Position numbers and translations under genes: made by a program | Part shown: positions 62,919 to 64,000 of the stretch, piece after piece | Layout of the letters: the number at the start of each line of letters is the position of its first letter | Numbering within the stretch: the first letter of the stretch is position 1 | The notes under the pieces: model-generated | Databases searched by the model: none | Seen by the model: the letters and a program-made list of their open reading frames with translations, nothing else | What the model was told of the DNA's origin: nothing | Assembly: GCF_016908495.1 (NCBI RefSeq) | Contig: NZ_JAFBDZ010000002.1 | Span: forward strand, 496,001 to 560,000 | DNA length: 64,000 bases | Direction of reading: 5' to 3' | Source: Rossellomorea pakistanensis | GTDB taxonomy: Bacteria > Bacillota > Bacilli > Bacillales > Bacillaceae_B

Positions 62919-63722
62919 AGCCGGTTCATATCATGAAAAGCCACAAGAGGAAAAATGATGTCAAGAAAAGAGCCGGTTCGTATCATGAAAAGCTACAAGA
63001 GGAAAAGTGATGTCATAAAAAGGACCGGTTCATATCATGAAAAGCTACAAGAGGAAAAGTGATGTCATGAAAAGGATCGGTTCATATCATGAAAGGCCAC
63101 AAGAGGAAAAGTGATGTCATGAAAAGGATCGGTTCATATCATGAAAGGCCACAAGAGGAAAAATGATGTCATAAAAAGGGCCGGTTCATATCATGAAAGG
63201 CCACAAGAGGAAAAGTGATGTCATGAAAAGGACCGGTTCATATCATGAAAGGCCACAAGAGGAAAAGTGATGTCATAAAAAGGACCGGTTCATATCATGA
63301 AAGGCCACAAGAGGAAAAATGATGTCATAAAAAGGGCCGGTTCATATCATGAAAGGCCACAAGAGGAAAAGTGATGTCATGAAAAGGATCGGTTCATATC
63401 ATGAAAGGCCACAAGAGGAAAAATGATGTCAAGAAAAGAGCCGGTTCGTATCATGAAAAGCGATAAGAGGAAAAATGATGTCAAGAAAAGAGCCTGTTCG
63501 TATCATGAAAAGCGATAAGAGGAAAAATGATGTCATGCAAAGAGCCTGTTCGTATCATGAAAAGCTAAAAGAGGAAAAATGATGTCAAGAAAAGAGCCTG
63601 TTCGTATCATGAAAAGTTACAAGAGGAAAAGTGATGTCAAGAAAAGGACCGGTTCATATCATGAAAGGCCACAAGAGGAAAAATGATGTCAAGAAAAGAG
63701 CCGGTTCCTATCATGAATAGCC
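62919..63722. repeat. Tandem 52-bp repeat, 15 full units plus a partial 16th
   Basis: The unit begins (A/G)(G/A)(C/T)CGGTTC(A/G)TATCATG and continues AAAAG...AAGAGGAAAA(A/G)TGATGTCA. First unit at 62919, last recognisable start at 63699, i.e. 780 bp = 15 x 52. Each unit looks like two related ~26-bp halves, each with an ATGA...AAAAG segment. All frames are broken by stops. Variants CGGTTCA, CGGTTCG and CTGTTCG are distributed in blocks, a sign of recent local duplication. Confidence 0.93.
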
Positions 63723-63851
63723 CCGACAATCCGGAGTCTGGACCGATATAAATGAGAATCCGAGCTTAATGAAGATATATTTAGCTTCAACTAAAATATT
63801 AAATACAAGTAACAAAGCTTGCAAAAACAGCTAAACAAGAGGAGGATGAAC

Positions 63852-64000
63852 TTGTTTTTAACCGAGAGAAAATTTGAAGCAAGAATTAATGAACTAGCAA
63901 ACTATCGTTACCGTGATGCTATAAAGATTAACCGTTTTTCCTGTTCTGAGGATAACGGAGAAATCGGCACTTATCCTTTCGAGTTCGGTGGCGGTCATGT
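63852..64000 (+). CDS. Start of a further gene, possibly GH38 alpha-mannosidase (3' end outside window)
   Basis: TTG at 63852 is preceded by GAGGAGG (63839-63845) at six bases. The 49 visible residues (LFLTERKFEARINELANYRY, then RDAIKINRFSCSEDNGEIG) resemble the short N-terminal segment of the longer GH38 mannosidases, which would fit the operon upstream. This rests on little sequence. Confidence 0.45.
   Translation, partial: MFLTERKFEARINELANYRYRDAIKINRFSCSEDNGEIGTYPFEFGGGH

Noticed and set aside
62919-63722. 52-bp tandem array as a CRISPR
   Set aside because: The whole unit is repeated with no unique spacers, and no cas gene is near.

Overview
This is a low-GC Firmicutes chromosome segment, most likely from a spore-forming Bacillaceae. 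The evidence is spore genes (cotF-type coat gene, splA-splB), strong AGGAGG-type ribosome binding sites with frequent TTG/GTG starts, T-rich intrinsic terminators, and orthologues of typical Bacillus genes (yclM, yvbK, yqeB, tmrB, manA, a yit-type sulfolactate cluster). Genus is not fixed by what I can see. No rRNA, tRNA, prophage, insertion sequence with transposase, or CRISPR array was recognised.

Layout. 1-13,925 is a carbohydrate-scavenging locus. A secreted M60-type peptidase (cut by the left edge) is divergent from a membrane-bound AraC/YesN-type regulator. An operon follows: an LplB/LplC-type ABC importer, its lipoprotein, a DUF2264 protein, a GH88 unsaturated uronyl hydrolase, a DUF624 membrane protein and a GH29 fucosidase. 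14,451-33,056 is mixed: an acetyltransferase, aspartokinase III, a secreted CpdB-type nucleotidase, two spore-coat-type genes, a secreted M14 carboxypeptidase, an amino-acid permease, an orphan gvpU, exporters, spore photoproduct lyase with its regulator, a Bcr/CflA transporter and a sigma-70-family factor. 33,678-43,547 is rich in efflux and resistance genes: a TetR-YqeB-ABC operon, a NorA/Bmr-like transporter, tmrB with a decayed tmrB copy downstream, two GNATs, a racemase, a cupin regulator divergent from a LysE exporter, and a TauE/SafE permease.

44,383-51,520 holds two divergent operons. To the left run an MFS transporter, a YIEGIA capping subunit and a YIEGIA protein. To the right run comA, a histidine phosphatase, cysH, sat and cysC, followed by a convergent yitE-like gene. 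The rightward operon makes biochemical sense as sulfate to APS/PAPS to sulfite to phosphosulfolactate to sulfolactate, a known spore solute in Bacillus. The histidine phosphatase sits where a ComB phosphatase would be expected.

52,276-64,000 holds mannose-6-phosphate isomerase and, after small genes, a high-mannose N-glycan operon: ROK sugar kinase, GH38 and GH125 mannosidases (no signal peptides), a secreted GH85 endo-beta-N-acetylglucosaminidase and a DUF624 protein. After a large 52-bp tandem array, the start of a further gene (possibly another GH38) runs off the right edge. The secreted enzyme would free glycans, the cytosolic mannosidases would strip mannose, and the kinase plus ManA would pass it to fructose-6-P.

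The non-coding DNA is unusually structured. It contains a dispersed ~110-bp palindromic element (six copies), a second GC-rich element (one full and two truncated copies), at least three arrays of short units with a 20-21 bp period, a 41-bp repeat, and 15 units of a 52-bp repeat.
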